A stretch of 64,000 bases of DNA from Neoalteromonas facilis (GTDB lineage Bacteria; Pseudomonadota; Gammaproteobacteria; Enterobacterales; Alteromonadaceae), in the NCBI RefSeq assembly GCF_002807665.1, contig NZ_PEAY01000001.1, positions 868,001 to 932,000 of the forward strand, written 5' to 3'. A program made the translations under genes and the position numbers. Each line of letters begins with the position of its first letter. Within the stretch, counting starts at the first letter, position 1. The notes below the pieces were generated by a model, which was given only the letters and a program-made list of their open reading frames with translations, was not told where the DNA came from and made no database searches. Shown piece by piece: positions 1 through 9,403 of the stretch.

Positions 1-2
1 CC

Positions 3-347
3 GTTTGCAACAATACCCTGGCCAACAATTATCCTGTTGAATTAGAAAATAACCTTAAATCAGTATGCCAGCATGCTGCAGAGAATAACCGCTTAGGGTT
101 ACACCAAACGATTCAACAAATATCGCCCGGACATCGAGTGACCGGCCCTACTTATAGAGTGTTAGCTGAAGGACTCTTATGTAATGGTGTTCAAGTGGCA
201 AACTTTGCCCGCCAATATGGTGCAACAGACACCATGAAGGCATTCCAACGCTATACGCCAGCTCGACAAGTCATTGAAATTAGAGATATCGAAATCAGTA
301 AAACATTGCCCAGCGACATACAAGTTAGTTTCGCTATCGGTAAATAA
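3..347 (+). CDS. DUF3718-like protein, 3' fragment
   Basis: The reading frame is open from the left edge of the window to a TAA at 345-347, giving the last 114 residues of a protein whose start lies outside. The visible part has a VCNN motif near its beginning and an LLCNG..VANFARQYGA block in the middle. This resembles DUF3718, a small cysteine-paired domain of unknown function common in Alteromonadales (typical core C...CNG..L..FA). An internal ATG at 138 is not taken as the start because the coding pattern continues upstream. The gene is convergent with the efflux adaptor gene that ends at 421. The family call is by motif memory only. Confidence 0.55.
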   Translation, partial: VCNNTLANNYPVELENNLKSVCQHAAENNRLGLHQTIQQISPGHRVTGPTYRVLAEGLLCNGVQVANFARQYGATDTMKAFQRYTPARQVIEIRDIEISKTLPSDIQVSFAIGK

Positions 348-355
348 GTCTTTCT

Positions 356-399
356 CGGCAGAAGGAGTGCTATCCTATGGGATGCGCTACCTTCTGCCG
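356..399. terminator. Hairpin between convergent genes
   Basis: A perfect 10-bp stem (CGGCAGAAGG at 356-365 with CCTTCTGCCG at 390-399) encloses a 24-base loop that can fold partly on itself. It lies between two convergent stop codons, as expected for a shared terminator. Neither side has a run of T, so it may act as an mRNA 3'-end stabiliser rather than a classical intrinsic terminator. Confidence 0.45.
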
Positions 400-420
400 T
401 TACCCGCGGATTTAGAGTGG

Positions 421-1461
421 TTAAAACACTACTTCAGTATTCGGCTGCAAACGTTCGGCGCCGCGAATAATGATTTTATCCCCCGCCTCTACACCCGATT
501 GCAATACCACCCAAGGGCCATCCGCAAAACGAATGTCGGCCTGTACTTGTTCTGCAACGTTGTCACCATTAACTTTGTATACAAAACGTTGATTGCCTCG
601 AATGACAACCGCATCCCTTGGTACCACAACAACGGATTGTTCGAGCTCTAGGGGCACTTGAGCGGTGACTGAGTCACCTATAGTGAGGTGGCTATCGCTT
701 ACATTTAAACGCATTTCCACCATGCGAGAAGCCGGATCACCGATAGGAACAACCTGCCGAATCGCAAATTCATGGCTGTGGTCTTCATGCATGACCTGAA
801 TATTCATACCCGGCTTTAATAGCTCGAGTAATTTGATCGGCACCGGAATAGATAAATCCTTTAGTGATGGATTAACGAAACGAACAAGTGGATCGCCTAC
901 ACGAATATATTCACCTAAATGCGCGAAACGTTCAGCAATAACGCCATCGAAGGGTGCCGATATTACCGCGTCATTGACAGCCTTTTCAGCACTCAGTACC
1001 AGCGCGTTGGCCGCTATAATCTCTTGCTCCAAGCGGAACATGGCCGCACGCTCACGTTGCAATTGGTTTTTCGCGGCATTGTCCTGACTCGCGAGGCGCT
1101 CAAATCTTTCTACTTCGGTCTTGCGGAAAGCAAGATCAGATCGCAACGCCTCAAGCTGAGCATTGTCGCGTGAGAGCGTCCATACCAAACGAGATTTATC
1201 CAACTGAGCAATTTGCTGACCCTGTAATAGTTGAGAGCCTACATGTGCAATACCGTTTAACTTACCTTCAACTTCAGCGGAAATTACCGCATCTTGTAGC
1301 GCCAACACATTGCCCTTTAACTGCATGCTAGGCGCTAATACCTTTTGCTCTGCGGTAATGATTTCAACTTTTGGCGGCGGCATATTTTGAGCATATCCAG
1401 CGCTTGTACTCACAAACCATGTGAGTAATGCAAAACGAGTGACCTTAAACATTTTATGCAT
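421..1461 (-). CDS. RND efflux periplasmic adaptor (MFP), pump 1
   Basis: A periplasmic adaptor of 346 residues that should link the inner-membrane RND permease encoded just upstream to an outer-membrane channel. A signal peptide covers about residues 1-24 (cleavage after GYA). A lipoyl/barrel-sandwich region flanks a helical hairpin at about 90-165 rich in E, R, Q and L. A beta-barrel and membrane-proximal domain follow to the C-terminus. The ATG overlaps the permease stop by 8 bp, so the two are translationally coupled. Most RND operons put the adaptor first; here it is second. No outer-membrane factor gene is adjacent, so a TolC-type partner must be encoded elsewhere. Substrate unknown. 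Confidence 0.88.
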   Translation of the reverse strand: MHKMFKVTRFALLTWFVSTSAGYAQNMPPPKVEIITAEQKVLAPSMQLKGNVLALQDAVISAEVEGKLNGIAHVGSQLLQGQQIAQLDKSRLVWTLSRDNAQLEALRSDLAFRKTEVERFERLASQDNAAKNQLQRERAAMFRLEQEIIAANALVLSAEKAVNDAVISAPFDGVIAERFAHLGEYIRVGDPLVRFVNPSLKDLSIPVPIKLLELLKPGMNIQVMHEDHSHEFAIRQVVPIGDPASRMVEMRLNVSDSHLTIGDSVTAQVPLELEQSVVVVPRDAVVIRGNQRFVYKVNGDNVAEQVQADIRFADGPWVVLQSGVEAGDKIIIRGAERLQPNTEVVF

Positions 1462-4400
1462 GTGTCTTTCCCTGTTTAAACGAGAGTTGCAATAGGCAAG
1501 GTAAAAGAACCAAGGTGAACAATGTAGACACGCTCATCCCTCCAACGATTGCAGCAGCCATACCGCGATATATTTCACTGCCATCGCCGGAAATTAAGAG
1601 GAGTGGCAACATGCCAAACAAACTCGTTAGTGTACTCATAAATATGGGGCGTAATCGAATCGACAGTGCTTGTTCAACTGCCGCTTCTATACTTAACCCT
1701 TGCTTCAATCCATCCCGTGTTTGCGATACCAACAAAATAGCATTGTTCACGACCAGTCCCAGCAATATGATAAAACCTATCATCCCCAATAGATCGAGTG
1801 GCTGAGGTTTGAATACGTTTAGCAATTGTATCGCCAAAACACCGCCCACACCGGCGAGAGGGAGCGCAATACATACTTGTATTGCCGCTGTGAGTGATTT
1901 AAACAACCCGGTCATAATCAACAATAACAATAAAAATGCGAGCACGAAGTTGAGGCTCAGCGAGGACATCGCTCTGGCTAAATCTTCTGCACTGCCGGTG
2001 TATTGGATCTTGGCGTCACTGGGCAACTGTGCAAGCAACTGTGGTTGAACGCGCGTTTTCAGTGCATCAATTAACGCTTCCAACGACATATCCGCAGGCG
2101 GATTCACCACCAAACTGTACCCGCGCTTGCGTTCCATCCTGACAATTGCACTTGGCGACAATACCGTATCGATTGTTACCAGTTCTGACAATGGGATAAC
2201 CCCACCTTTGGGCGTAGTTACCGGTAGTTCCGCAAGTGCTTCAGGAGAGGCAAATCGCTCCGTTTTCAAATAAATATCCAAACGTTCTTGGCCATCAAAA
2301 TATTCACCGAGCCAAAGCCCCTGCCCTAACTGAGCGATGACTGCCGAAAGGTTGTCTCGTGTCCAGCCAACCTCTTTAAGGCGGCTGTCATTCGGCATAA
2401 AACGCAACTCTGTGGTTTCAGAAAAAGGATCCGGCTCTGGGTTTGCAGTCGCACCAGGAATCGACTGCATAACCAACCCCATCCCCATCATCGCAGCCGC
2501 TTTTGCTGCCTCTAAGTCGGTACTGGTCATTTCAATACGGACACTGTTGCTGTCGCTAAAACCGCCAAACAAGCTGCGTCGCATTGAAAACCCGAACATA
2601 TCGGGAATCCCGCTGATAATGTCCGTTTGAATGGTTTGTTGAAGTTCATCTAAGTCGGTGCCTTCCTCACCATTTAAGGCAAGCCACCCACCCGAACCAC
2701 CGGGGAAAGACCAGAAGAAATAGTCACTGACATAAGGGCTTTTTTCCCCCTTTAAGTGTGGCTCAAGCCGCTGTGCAATCAATTGCGCTATTTCTCTATC
2801 AGCCGTCGCAACATTTGTCCCCGGAGGAAAAAACAGAAAGCTATCGACCGTATCTCGTTTCACTGGTGGCAAATAGTTACTGGTCGGCCACAACAGGATC
2901 ATGCACGCCAGTGGAATAATGATCAGTGTGCCTACCCACCCCCAACGTTTAGCTGTGGTGTTACTCAGCGACATCAAAATCGATACAATTTTTTGCCAAT
3001 AAGCATCATTTCCCTGTTTGGCAACGGGCGCACTGCGCAACAGGAACTTTGCTCCAGTTGGCAACAAGGTAATTGCGACAATCAATGACACCGTTATACC
3101 GATAGCAATGGTGAGTGCTAAGTCAGCAAACATCTGCCCTTCTGCATCTTCTAAAAACATGATCGGGATAAAAATGGCGACAGTAGTGGCTGTAGAGGCT
3201 AGCAATGCGCCCCAAACCTGAGTTGGACCTTTATCCGAAGCCTCCGCCAATGGTTCGCCTTTCTCTCTCAAACGCACAATGTTTTCCAATACAACGATTG
3301 CCGCGTCCAATACCATCCCGGTGGCGAACGCCAACCCTGCAAGTGAAATAACGTTCAACGAACGCCCGGCTAGGTTAAGCACGACAAACGTCGCCAACAA
3401 CGAGACAGGTATCGCCGTTGCAATAAGTAATGTTGCTCGCCACTGCCGTAAAAACAACCACAACACGAAAACCGCAAACACCATACCGACAATTAAATTA
3501 CTGGTTAAAAGCCCCATTGAACGTTTGATATAAAGACCGGGGTCGAATGAGAATTGCGCATGCATACTTCGTTCAGCGAAAACGGTCGCATTCAACTCGT
3601 CCATTTTGGCCTTCACACCATCAAGCGCTTCCAGTACGTTGGCGTCATTGGTTTTAGATACCGCTAGACGAAAAGCGGGGTTTGCGTTTTGATAGATAAA
3701 ACCACCGGCCCGTCCAGGCCCCACCTCAACACGTGCGATATCACCTAACTTAATCTCGACACCATCACGTTCTTCAAGAATAAGCGAAGACAACTCTTCG
3801 ATGTCGTAGCGACCTTCATAGCGCACGGTATATTGTTTACGGCCTATATCAACGAAGCCACTCGACATATCTTGTGAACGCCCAACTAATGCGGCTATTT
3901 GTGATATATCGATGCCTAAATCAGCGGCACGATAAATATCATAGACGATTTGCAATTGCTCTCCGTCGCCCCAGCTACCATCATCGAATTCTATGCGGGA
4001 GACACCGTACAGGGCTTGCAACTCAGGCAGCACGAAATCGCGAATATACTTACTATTAGCCTGCTTTTCCTCACGTGAAATACCGTCTTTGTTCTGAATA
4101 AAGTAATCGATCAACGTGTCATTCGCATCGCCCCACTCACCCATCATAATTTGTGGTTTTTGTGCATTCGCAGGTAAAGGACGAAGCCGGTTCAACCGAC
4201 TGATCACATCGATAAGTGCACGTGTCATGTCAGTTTCAAGGGCAAACTCAAGTTGCATAAAACCAAAATCAGACATACTCCAGGCAACCATATCGGTCAT
4301 ACCCGGCGTACCCACCAACACTTCTTCGATTGGGACGGTTAATTCTGATTCTATTTCTGCTGGAGATGCGCCAGGCCATGAACTGATAACCGTTACGATA

Positions 4401-4528
4401 GGCTTTTCAATGTTGGGTAATAGCTGTGCGGGTATTTGAAATAACGAAATGACACCTAAGGCCAAGATCATGCATGTGACAATGATCACGGCGACAGGGT
4501 TTGCTAGACTCGCTTTGGTAAGTTTCAC
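1454..4528 (-). CDS. RND efflux permease, pump 1
   Basis: An inner-membrane proton-driven efflux pump of the RND superfamily, 1024 residues from the chosen start. It has the usual order: TM1 near the N-terminus, a large periplasmic loop, TM2-6 (about 335-560), a second loop, and TM7-12. The start is a GTG at 4528 preceded by AAAGGA at good spacing; an in-frame TTG five codons upstream is possible but places the ribosome site inside the gene. The TM4 motif reads GMVLDAAIVVLEN, with one aspartate where AcrB has two. The TM10 motif reads GLVVNNAILLV, lacking the AcrB lysine. It is therefore an RND protein outside the canonical AcrB set. First gene of a two-gene operon. Confidence 0.9.
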   Translation of the reverse strand: MKLTKASLANPVAVIIVTCMILALGVISLFQIPAQLLPNIEKPIVTVISSWPGASPAEIESELTVPIEEVLVGTPGMTDMVAWSMSDFGFMQLEFALETDMTRALIDVISRLNRLRPLPANAQKPQIMMGEWGDANDTLIDYFIQNKDGISREEKQANSKYIRDFVLPELQALYGVSRIEFDDGSWGDGEQLQIVYDIYRAADLGIDISQIAALVGRSQDMSSGFVDIGRKQYTVRYEGRYDIEELSSLILEERDGVEIKLGDIARVEVGPGRAGGFIYQNANPAFRLAVSKTNDANVLEALDGVKAKMDELNATVFAERSMHAQFSFDPGLYIKRSMGLLTSNLIVGMVFAVFVLWLFLRQWRATLLIATAIPVSLLATFVVLNLAGRSLNVISLAGLAFATGMVLDAAIVVLENIVRLREKGEPLAEASDKGPTQVWGALLASTATTVAIFIPIMFLEDAEGQMFADLALTIAIGITVSLIVAITLLPTGAKFLLRSAPVAKQGNDAYWQKIVSILMSLSNTTAKRWGWVGTLIIIPLACMILLWPTSNYLPPVKRDTVDSFLFFPPGTNVATADREIAQLIAQRLEPHLKGEKSPYVSDYFFWSFPGGSGGWLALNGEEGTDLDELQQTIQTDIISGIPDMFGFSMRRSLFGGFSDSNSVRIEMTSTDLEAAKAAAMMGMGLVMQSIPGATANPEPDPFSETTELRFMPNDSRLKEVGWTRDNLSAVIAQLGQGLWLGEYFDGQERLDIYLKTERFASPEALAELPVTTPKGGVIPLSELVTIDTVLSPSAIVRMERKRGYSLVVNPPADMSLEALIDALKTRVQPQLLAQLPSDAKIQYTGSAEDLARAMSSLSLNFVLAFLLLLLIMTGLFKSLTAAIQVCIALPLAGVGGVLAIQLLNVFKPQPLDLLGMIGFIILLGLVVNNAILLVSQTRDGLKQGLSIEAAVEQALSIRLRPIFMSTLTSLFGMLPLLLISGDGSEIYRGMAAAIVGGMSVSTLFTLVLLPCLLQLSFKQGKTHA

Positions 4529-4654
4529 GGCAATCCTTTCCAATCATGTAAACCAACAGAAGATTTATATTCTGAACCTGCAAGCAGTGATGCAACCACC
4601 GCCCTAAATTGTTGAAGATACTACTTCCGTAAAGGTGGGTAAAACACCTCTGTG

Positions 4655-5089
4655 TTAATCTTCGGCACCGCCCATATGCACAGCATGAGCGGTGTGAAAC
4701 GCTCCTTCTTGGAACTGTTTTAATCCCGTTTCGCTAAATGGCACTGCAACTGGATGACGTTTTAACGACGCTTTAATCGTTTGCGCAGGGACAGTTTCAA
4801 CCTCAAGCCCATCTATCAATTGGATAGCTGCTTCCATTTTAAACCCTAACGCACCACCTGAAAACTTACCGGTTAATGGACGCTCTTTGATCACAACACG
4901 TTTCACTTTGTAATCACCCATTAGCTGTTTAAAACTGGACTGAAAATAGCGGATATCCAACGTTCTGTTACGTTTACTGAATTCCAGCTTACGTACACGA
5001 CAATCCGGCATAAAAAATACACCTTCACGGTACTCAAGCAAACAAATAACAGCTTCCGTTCCTTTAATATCAACACCACAAATTAGCAT
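4655..5089 (-). CDS. DUF3010 family protein
   Basis: A 144-residue protein starting MLICGVDIKGTEAVICLLEY, which matches DUF3010, a family of unknown function in marine gammaproteobacteria. The N-terminal GVDIKG and a later VVIKERP segment suggest an RNase H-like or nucleotide-binding fold, but that is inference. I chose the ATG at 5089, which has GGA about nine bases upstream. A longer form starting at 5149 is possible and would add 20 poorly conserved-looking residues. It is a single gene, divergent from putP, with no obvious operon partner. Confidence 0.7.
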   Translation of the reverse strand: MLICGVDIKGTEAVICLLEYREGVFFMPDCRVRKLEFSKRNRTLDIRYFQSSFKQLMGDYKVKRVVIKERPLTGKFSGGALGFKMEAAIQLIDGLEVETVPAQTIKASLKRHPVAVPFSETGLKQFQEGAFHTAHAVHMGGAED

Positions 5090-5486
5090 AGCAATATCCA
5101 GCTTTAATAGAGTAATGCTATTGTCGCTGATCCTCGATTGAAAAGACACCTTCTGACAACATCTTTGTTAGGGCTACCCAAGTTAAGTCCCAAATAAAAT
5201 ATATGACCTGTACCAGCATCACAAAAGCGCATTGCGAATTGAGCAGCATATGATCGCTAGCCTTCTTCTGCGGTACAACCGTCGACTTCATCTTTACCTA
5301 TTAACCAAATCGCATATTTACATTCAATTCTAATCTTATTTACAACGTTCTCTTATCCATAACACCGCCACAGCAATCTAAAAATACTATCAAAAATGCC
5401 AAGCTTGATTTAAACGCTAATTTATTGCACAATAATTAGTTCGTACTCTAAGTATTTTTTCTAACAACACATTAAGTGGGGAATTC
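5090..5486. other. Divergent intergenic region between DUF3010 gene and putP
   Basis: About 400 bases without a convincing gene. It is AT-rich towards putP and holds a candidate putP promoter (listed separately). I see no riboswitch, tRNA or strong hairpin. The length is more than two simple promoters need, so regulator binding (for example osmotic control of proline uptake) is possible but no operator is recognisable. Confidence 0.5.
5405..5433 (+). promoter_or_regulatory. Candidate sigma-70 promoter of the putP-proBA operon
   Basis: TTGATT (5405-5410) and CACAAT (5428-5433) are separated by 17 bases, each matching the sigma-70 consensus at four of six positions. The putP start codon lies about 50 bases downstream and is preceded by a GGGGA ribosome site. 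Predicted by eye only. Confidence 0.35.
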
Positions 5487-6995
5487 ATGGAATTGTCTCA
5501 ATGGGTATCCATTGGCCTGTATTTTATCGCCATGCTGTGCATTGGTGTTTTTGCCTACCGTACGTCAACAGACGACGTTTCCGGCTACTTGCTCGGAGGG
5601 CGTAAAGTCAGTCCTCATGTAACGGCGTTATCCGCCGGGGCTTCAGATATGAGCGGTTGGATGCTAATGGGATTGCCTGGCGCTATGTTTCTGGTTGGTT
5701 TTGAGACTGTTTACATTGCGGTTGGATTATTGATTGGTGCATTAGCCAACTACTATCTTGTTGCGCCTAAATTAAGGGTATATACGGAGGTAGCTGGAGA
5801 TTCACTCACCTTACCGGAGTTTTTTGCCAATCGATTCGGTGGTGACAAACAACTCGTGAGAATTGTATCAGCTGTAATCATTGTTATGTTTTTCACTTTG
5901 TACACCAGTGCGGGACTCGTTGCTGGTGGAAAGCTCTTTGAGTCGGCATTTAATGTTGATTACCACATTGGCTTATTGGTAACCCTTGGTGTTGTAGTCG
6001 GTTATACCCTGCTAGGTGGCTTTCTGGCTGTCAGTATGACGGACTTTGTACAGGGCTGTATCATGTTTATCGCGCTTGTATTGGTACCAGTGGTTGCATT
6101 TCAGGCGTTTGACAGCGTATCTGAAATGAATAGTTTTGCCACGACGTCAATTCCAACCATGGGCGAAGGCTTAACCAACTTAACCTGGTTAGGGCTGATC
6201 AGCGCTTTGGCGTGGGGTTTAGGTTATTTCGGTCAACCACACATCATTGTGCGCTTTATGGCCATTCGTTCGATAAAGGACATTGCCACTGCGCGCAATA
6301 TTGGTATGAGCTGGATGCTGGTAACGATCATCGGTGCGTTAGGCACAGGACTCGTCGGTATTGCCTATGCCAATAAGTTCGATCTTGCCGTAAACGATGC
6401 AGAAACGATATTTATCATTTTCTCAGAAATACTGTTTCACCCACTCATCAGTGGATTTTTGTTGGCTGCCATTTTGGCAGCGATCATGAGCACAATATCG
6501 TCTCAATTACTGGTATCAGCCAGCTCATTAACCGAAGACCTCTATCGCGTGTTTTCGGCAAGTAAAAAGACAGAAGGTACTGAAGATAATCAGTCCGTGC
6601 TGATTGGTCGTATTGGTGTTGTAGGTGTTGCCTTGGTGGCTGCCTTACTCGCCTTTGACAGGTCAAATACCATTTTGGGTATTGTGAGCAACGCGTGGGC
6701 CGGTTTCGGTGCAGCGTTTGGTCCATTGGTACTGTGCAGTCTATATAAAGCCAATCTAACCCATAGAGCTGCTATCGCAGGGATCATAACGGGCGCTGCA
6801 ACGGTGCTGTTTTGGATCTATGTGCCCGTACTAGGCGATGGGCAAACCCTGAGTAGTCTAGTGTACGAAATCGTACCCGGATTTATCGTCAGCTTTATTA
6901 CAATTTTCGGCGTTTCAGCACTGGATTCATCACCGTCAGAACAAGTACAGGAAGAATTCGAAAAAACGCATCAACTAGTGACTCAACATTCTTAA
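5487..6995 (+). CDS. putP: Sodium/proline symporter PutP
   Basis: A solute:sodium symporter that imports L-proline with Na+ across the inner membrane. It has 502 residues, the same length as E. coli PutP, and about 13 predicted membrane segments. The sequence GYLLGGRKVSPHVTALSAGA and the following SDMSGWMLMGLPG block near residues 35-65 are typical of PutP, as is the RFMAIRSIKDIATARNIGM loop near 250-270. The ATG follows GGGGA at six bases. proB starts 12 bp after the stop, so uptake and synthesis of proline appear to be co-transcribed. This fits an osmoprotectant role in a marine organism. In many enterics putP instead sits beside putA for proline catabolism; no putA is here. Confidence 0.93.
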   Translation: MELSQWVSIGLYFIAMLCIGVFAYRTSTDDVSGYLLGGRKVSPHVTALSAGASDMSGWMLMGLPGAMFLVGFETVYIAVGLLIGALANYYLVAPKLRVYTEVAGDSLTLPEFFANRFGGDKQLVRIVSAVIIVMFFTLYTSAGLVAGGKLFESAFNVDYHIGLLVTLGVVVGYTLLGGFLAVSMTDFVQGCIMFIALVLVPVVAFQAFDSVSEMNSFATTSIPTMGEGLTNLTWLGLISALAWGLGYFGQPHIIVRFMAIRSIKDIATARNIGMSWMLVTIIGALGTGLVGIAYANKFDLAVNDAETIFIIFSEILFHPLISGFLLAAILAAIMSTISSQLLVSASSLTEDLYRVFSASKKTEGTEDNQSVLIGRIGVVGVALVAALLAFDRSNTILGIVSNAWAGFGAAFGPLVLCSLYKANLTHRAAIAGIITGAATVLFWIYVPVLGDGQTLSSLVYEIVPGFIVSFITIFGVSALDSSPSEQVQEEFEKTHQLVTQHS

Positions 6996-7007
6996 GCAGA
7001 GGTTATC

Positions 7008-8111
7008 GTGGATAATACACATTGGAAACGCATTGTTATCAAATGCGGCAGTGCGTTAATCGCACCGAAACAAAACGGCTGCAGTAGTCACTATCTACTC
7101 AGCATTGCACATTTTATATTACGTTGTCGCGAACGAGGCATTGATGTGGTGTTAGTCTCGTCAGGCTCTGTTGCAGCAGGTCGACATTTATTTGCCGACC
7201 AAGACAAATCCATTGCAGCTAAAAAAGCGATGGCAGCGGCAGGCCAAACTGAAATGATGGCTACATGGGACAAACTGTTTGATTTTGCGACCGCACAAAT
7301 CTTATTGACCCACGCCGATCTGCGCGACCGCGAGCGCTATGAAAGCATTCGCAACACCATCGACAGTTTGGTCGACAATGGAATATTGCCGATCGTGAAT
7401 GAAAACGACACGGTCACAACCGACAAACTAAAAGTCGGTGACAATGACAATTTGTCGGCAATGGTTGCAGCAGCGTTTGACGCAGATGCACTTATCATTT
7501 GCTCAGACGTAGATGGTCTATACGACAAAAACCCACATAAATATGACGATGCCAAACTCCTGTCGTGGATCAGTGAAATAGACGAATCCACCTACAGAAT
7601 GGCAGGTGATGCTGTAAGTGACGTGGGCACTGGCGGTATGAAAACCAAGATCCAGGCTGCTGAAAAAGCGACGTCTCATGGTATCGACACATTCATCGTC
7701 AATGGGTTTACCGAATTGTCATTTAACCAGCTGTTAGCCGGTAAAAACCCTGGAACGCATTTTCAGCCACATGCGAAGCCGCTTAGTGACCATCAGCATT
7801 GGATGACACATACAGCGAAAGCGCAAGGTGAGCTCATTGTAAATGAAGAGTTCGATGCACCAGCAGAGAAAGCCAGTGAGGAGCTCACGGGCGCAACGCT
7901 GAAAGAGGTCAAAGGTCAGTTTAATGTCGGCGATACCGTTTTGATTACCAAGCAAGACGGGACAAAAATCGCCAAAGCACGCTCAAATTACAGTAGCTGC
8001 TTGCTGAGCTTTATTGCGGAGCAGGAAAATCCTGAATACGCCGATGAGTTTCAGAAAAACACTGGACCTATTTTATCTGATAAAAATATCGCAATTTTGG
8101 AGAATTCATGA
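7008..8111 (+). CDS. proB: Glutamate 5-kinase
   Basis: Catalyses ATP-dependent phosphorylation of L-glutamate to gamma-glutamyl phosphate, the first and feedback-controlled step of proline synthesis. It has 367 residues, the E. coli length. The amino acid kinase domain (about 1-260) shows IKCGSALI at 11-18, the SSGSVAAGR loop near 50, the PIVNENDTV motif near 130 and GTGGMKTKI near 210. A C-terminal PUA domain (about 275-360) is present. The start is a GTG with AGAGGT upstream, 12 bp after putP. Its stop overlaps the proA start by 4 bp (ATGA), so the two enzymes are translationally coupled, consistent with channelling of the unstable phosphate. Confidence 0.95.
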   Translation: MDNTHWKRIVIKCGSALIAPKQNGCSSHYLLSIAHFILRCRERGIDVVLVSSGSVAAGRHLFADQDKSIAAKKAMAAAGQTEMMATWDKLFDFATAQILLTHADLRDRERYESIRNTIDSLVDNGILPIVNENDTVTTDKLKVGDNDNLSAMVAAAFDADALIICSDVDGLYDKNPHKYDDAKLLSWISEIDESTYRMAGDAVSDVGTGGMKTKIQAAEKATSHGIDTFIVNGFTELSFNQLLAGKNPGTHFQPHAKPLSDHQHWMTHTAKAQGELIVNEEFDAPAEKASEELTGATLKEVKGQFNVGDTVLITKQDGTKIAKARSNYSSCLLSFIAEQENPEYADEFQKNTGPILSDKNIAILENS

Positions 8112-9355
8112 GTTTAGTAAATACGATTTCATCAGCTGCTGCGGCAGCCGCACGTCATTTGGCCATCTTAGAAGAATCTGAAAAAAATGCAGTATTGCAA
8201 GATATGGCTACAGCGTTACGTGAACAACAACTTAGCATTTTGACTGCCAATGAAATTGATGTGTCTGAAGCACAAAAAAATAATTTATCTTTGGCGATGA
8301 TCGACCGCCTGACACTTAACCCTGAACGTATTGAAGATATGGCTAAGGGGATCGAAACCGTTGCATCGCTAGACGATCCAGTGGGCAAAGTGCGTACACT
8401 CGGCCAACGCCCCAACGGTATCAATATCAGCAAAATGCGCGTTCCACTGGGCGTCGTTTGTATGATCTATGAAGCGCGCCCAAATGTGACAGCTGATGCC
8501 GGAGCATTGTGCTTTAAATCAGGCAATGCCGTCATATTACGTGGGGGTAAAGAGGCTCTTAAAAGCAGTCTCGCAATTGCAGAAATTCTAACCTCGGTAT
8601 TACGCCAGCACGGTTTACCTGAGGCACTTATTTCGGTAGTACCTGATCCAGATAGAGCCCACATGATGGAGCTTATGGAGCAACGAGAATTGATAGATGT
8701 CATTATCCCTCGTGGTGGTGAAGGTCTGATCAATTTTGTAACCGATAACAGTAAAGTGCCTGTTATTCAGCACTTTAAAGGCGTCTGTCACTTATATGTA
8801 GATAAAGATGCTGACATCGAGAAAGCACTCGATCTGCTTGAAAATGGTAAGACGCAGAGAACCGGTGTATGTAATGCTCTCGAAGGATTACTGGTTCACA
8901 AAGACATCGCAAGCACCTTTTTACCCAAAGCTGCATCACTACTGAACGACCATGCTGTTAGGGTGAATGGTTGCGCAACAACTGCTCAATTCGTGCCTGC
9001 GTGTAACGTGATTAATGAAGCCGATTTTGGTGACGAATACCTTGATCTCGAAATCGCGATCCGAGTCGTCGATAACATCGATGGGGCTATCGATCATATT
9101 GCACGTTTTGGTAGCAACCATACAGAAGTGATTTGTACCGAAAATGAAGTGAATGCCCACAAATTCCAGCGCACCGTAGACGCGTCTGTGGTTATGGTGA
9201 ATGCCTCTTCACGCTTCTCCGACGGTAGCCAGCTAGGTCTTGGAGCTGAAATTGGTATAGCAACCACCAAGCTACATGCCTACGGCCCTATGGGGCTTGA
9301 ATCCCTGACTACGGAAAAATACCTGGTTAACGGAGATGGGCAAATTCGCGCGTAA
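8108..9355 (+). CDS. proA: Gamma-glutamyl phosphate reductase
   Basis: NADPH-dependent reduction of gamma-glutamyl phosphate to glutamate-5-semialdehyde, the second proline step, in the cytoplasm. The 415 residues belong to the aldehyde dehydrogenase superfamily. The catalytic cysteine is C255 in QRTGVCNALEGLLVH. The VCMIYEARPNVT motif lies near residue 117-128 and the C-terminal GLGAEIGIATTKLHAYGPMGLE motif is intact. The ATG follows GGAG at six bases and overlaps proB. No proC is present in the window. The next gene begins 48 bp later and may or may not share the transcript. Confidence 0.96.
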   Translation: MSLVNTISSAAAAAARHLAILEESEKNAVLQDMATALREQQLSILTANEIDVSEAQKNNLSLAMIDRLTLNPERIEDMAKGIETVASLDDPVGKVRTLGQRPNGINISKMRVPLGVVCMIYEARPNVTADAGALCFKSGNAVILRGGKEALKSSLAIAEILTSVLRQHGLPEALISVVPDPDRAHMMELMEQRELIDVIIPRGGEGLINFVTDNSKVPVIQHFKGVCHLYVDKDADIEKALDLLENGKTQRTGVCNALEGLLVHKDIASTFLPKAASLLNDHAVRVNGCATTAQFVPACNVINEADFGDEYLDLEIAIRVVDNIDGAIDHIARFGSNHTEVICTENEVNAHKFQRTVDASVVMVNASSRFSDGSQLGLGAEIGIATTKLHAYGPMGLESLTTEKYLVNGDGQIRA

Positions 9356-9403
9356 TAGTGGCATCAGCTATGATAGGCAAAACACAGTCTAATTAGCTGA
9401 ACA

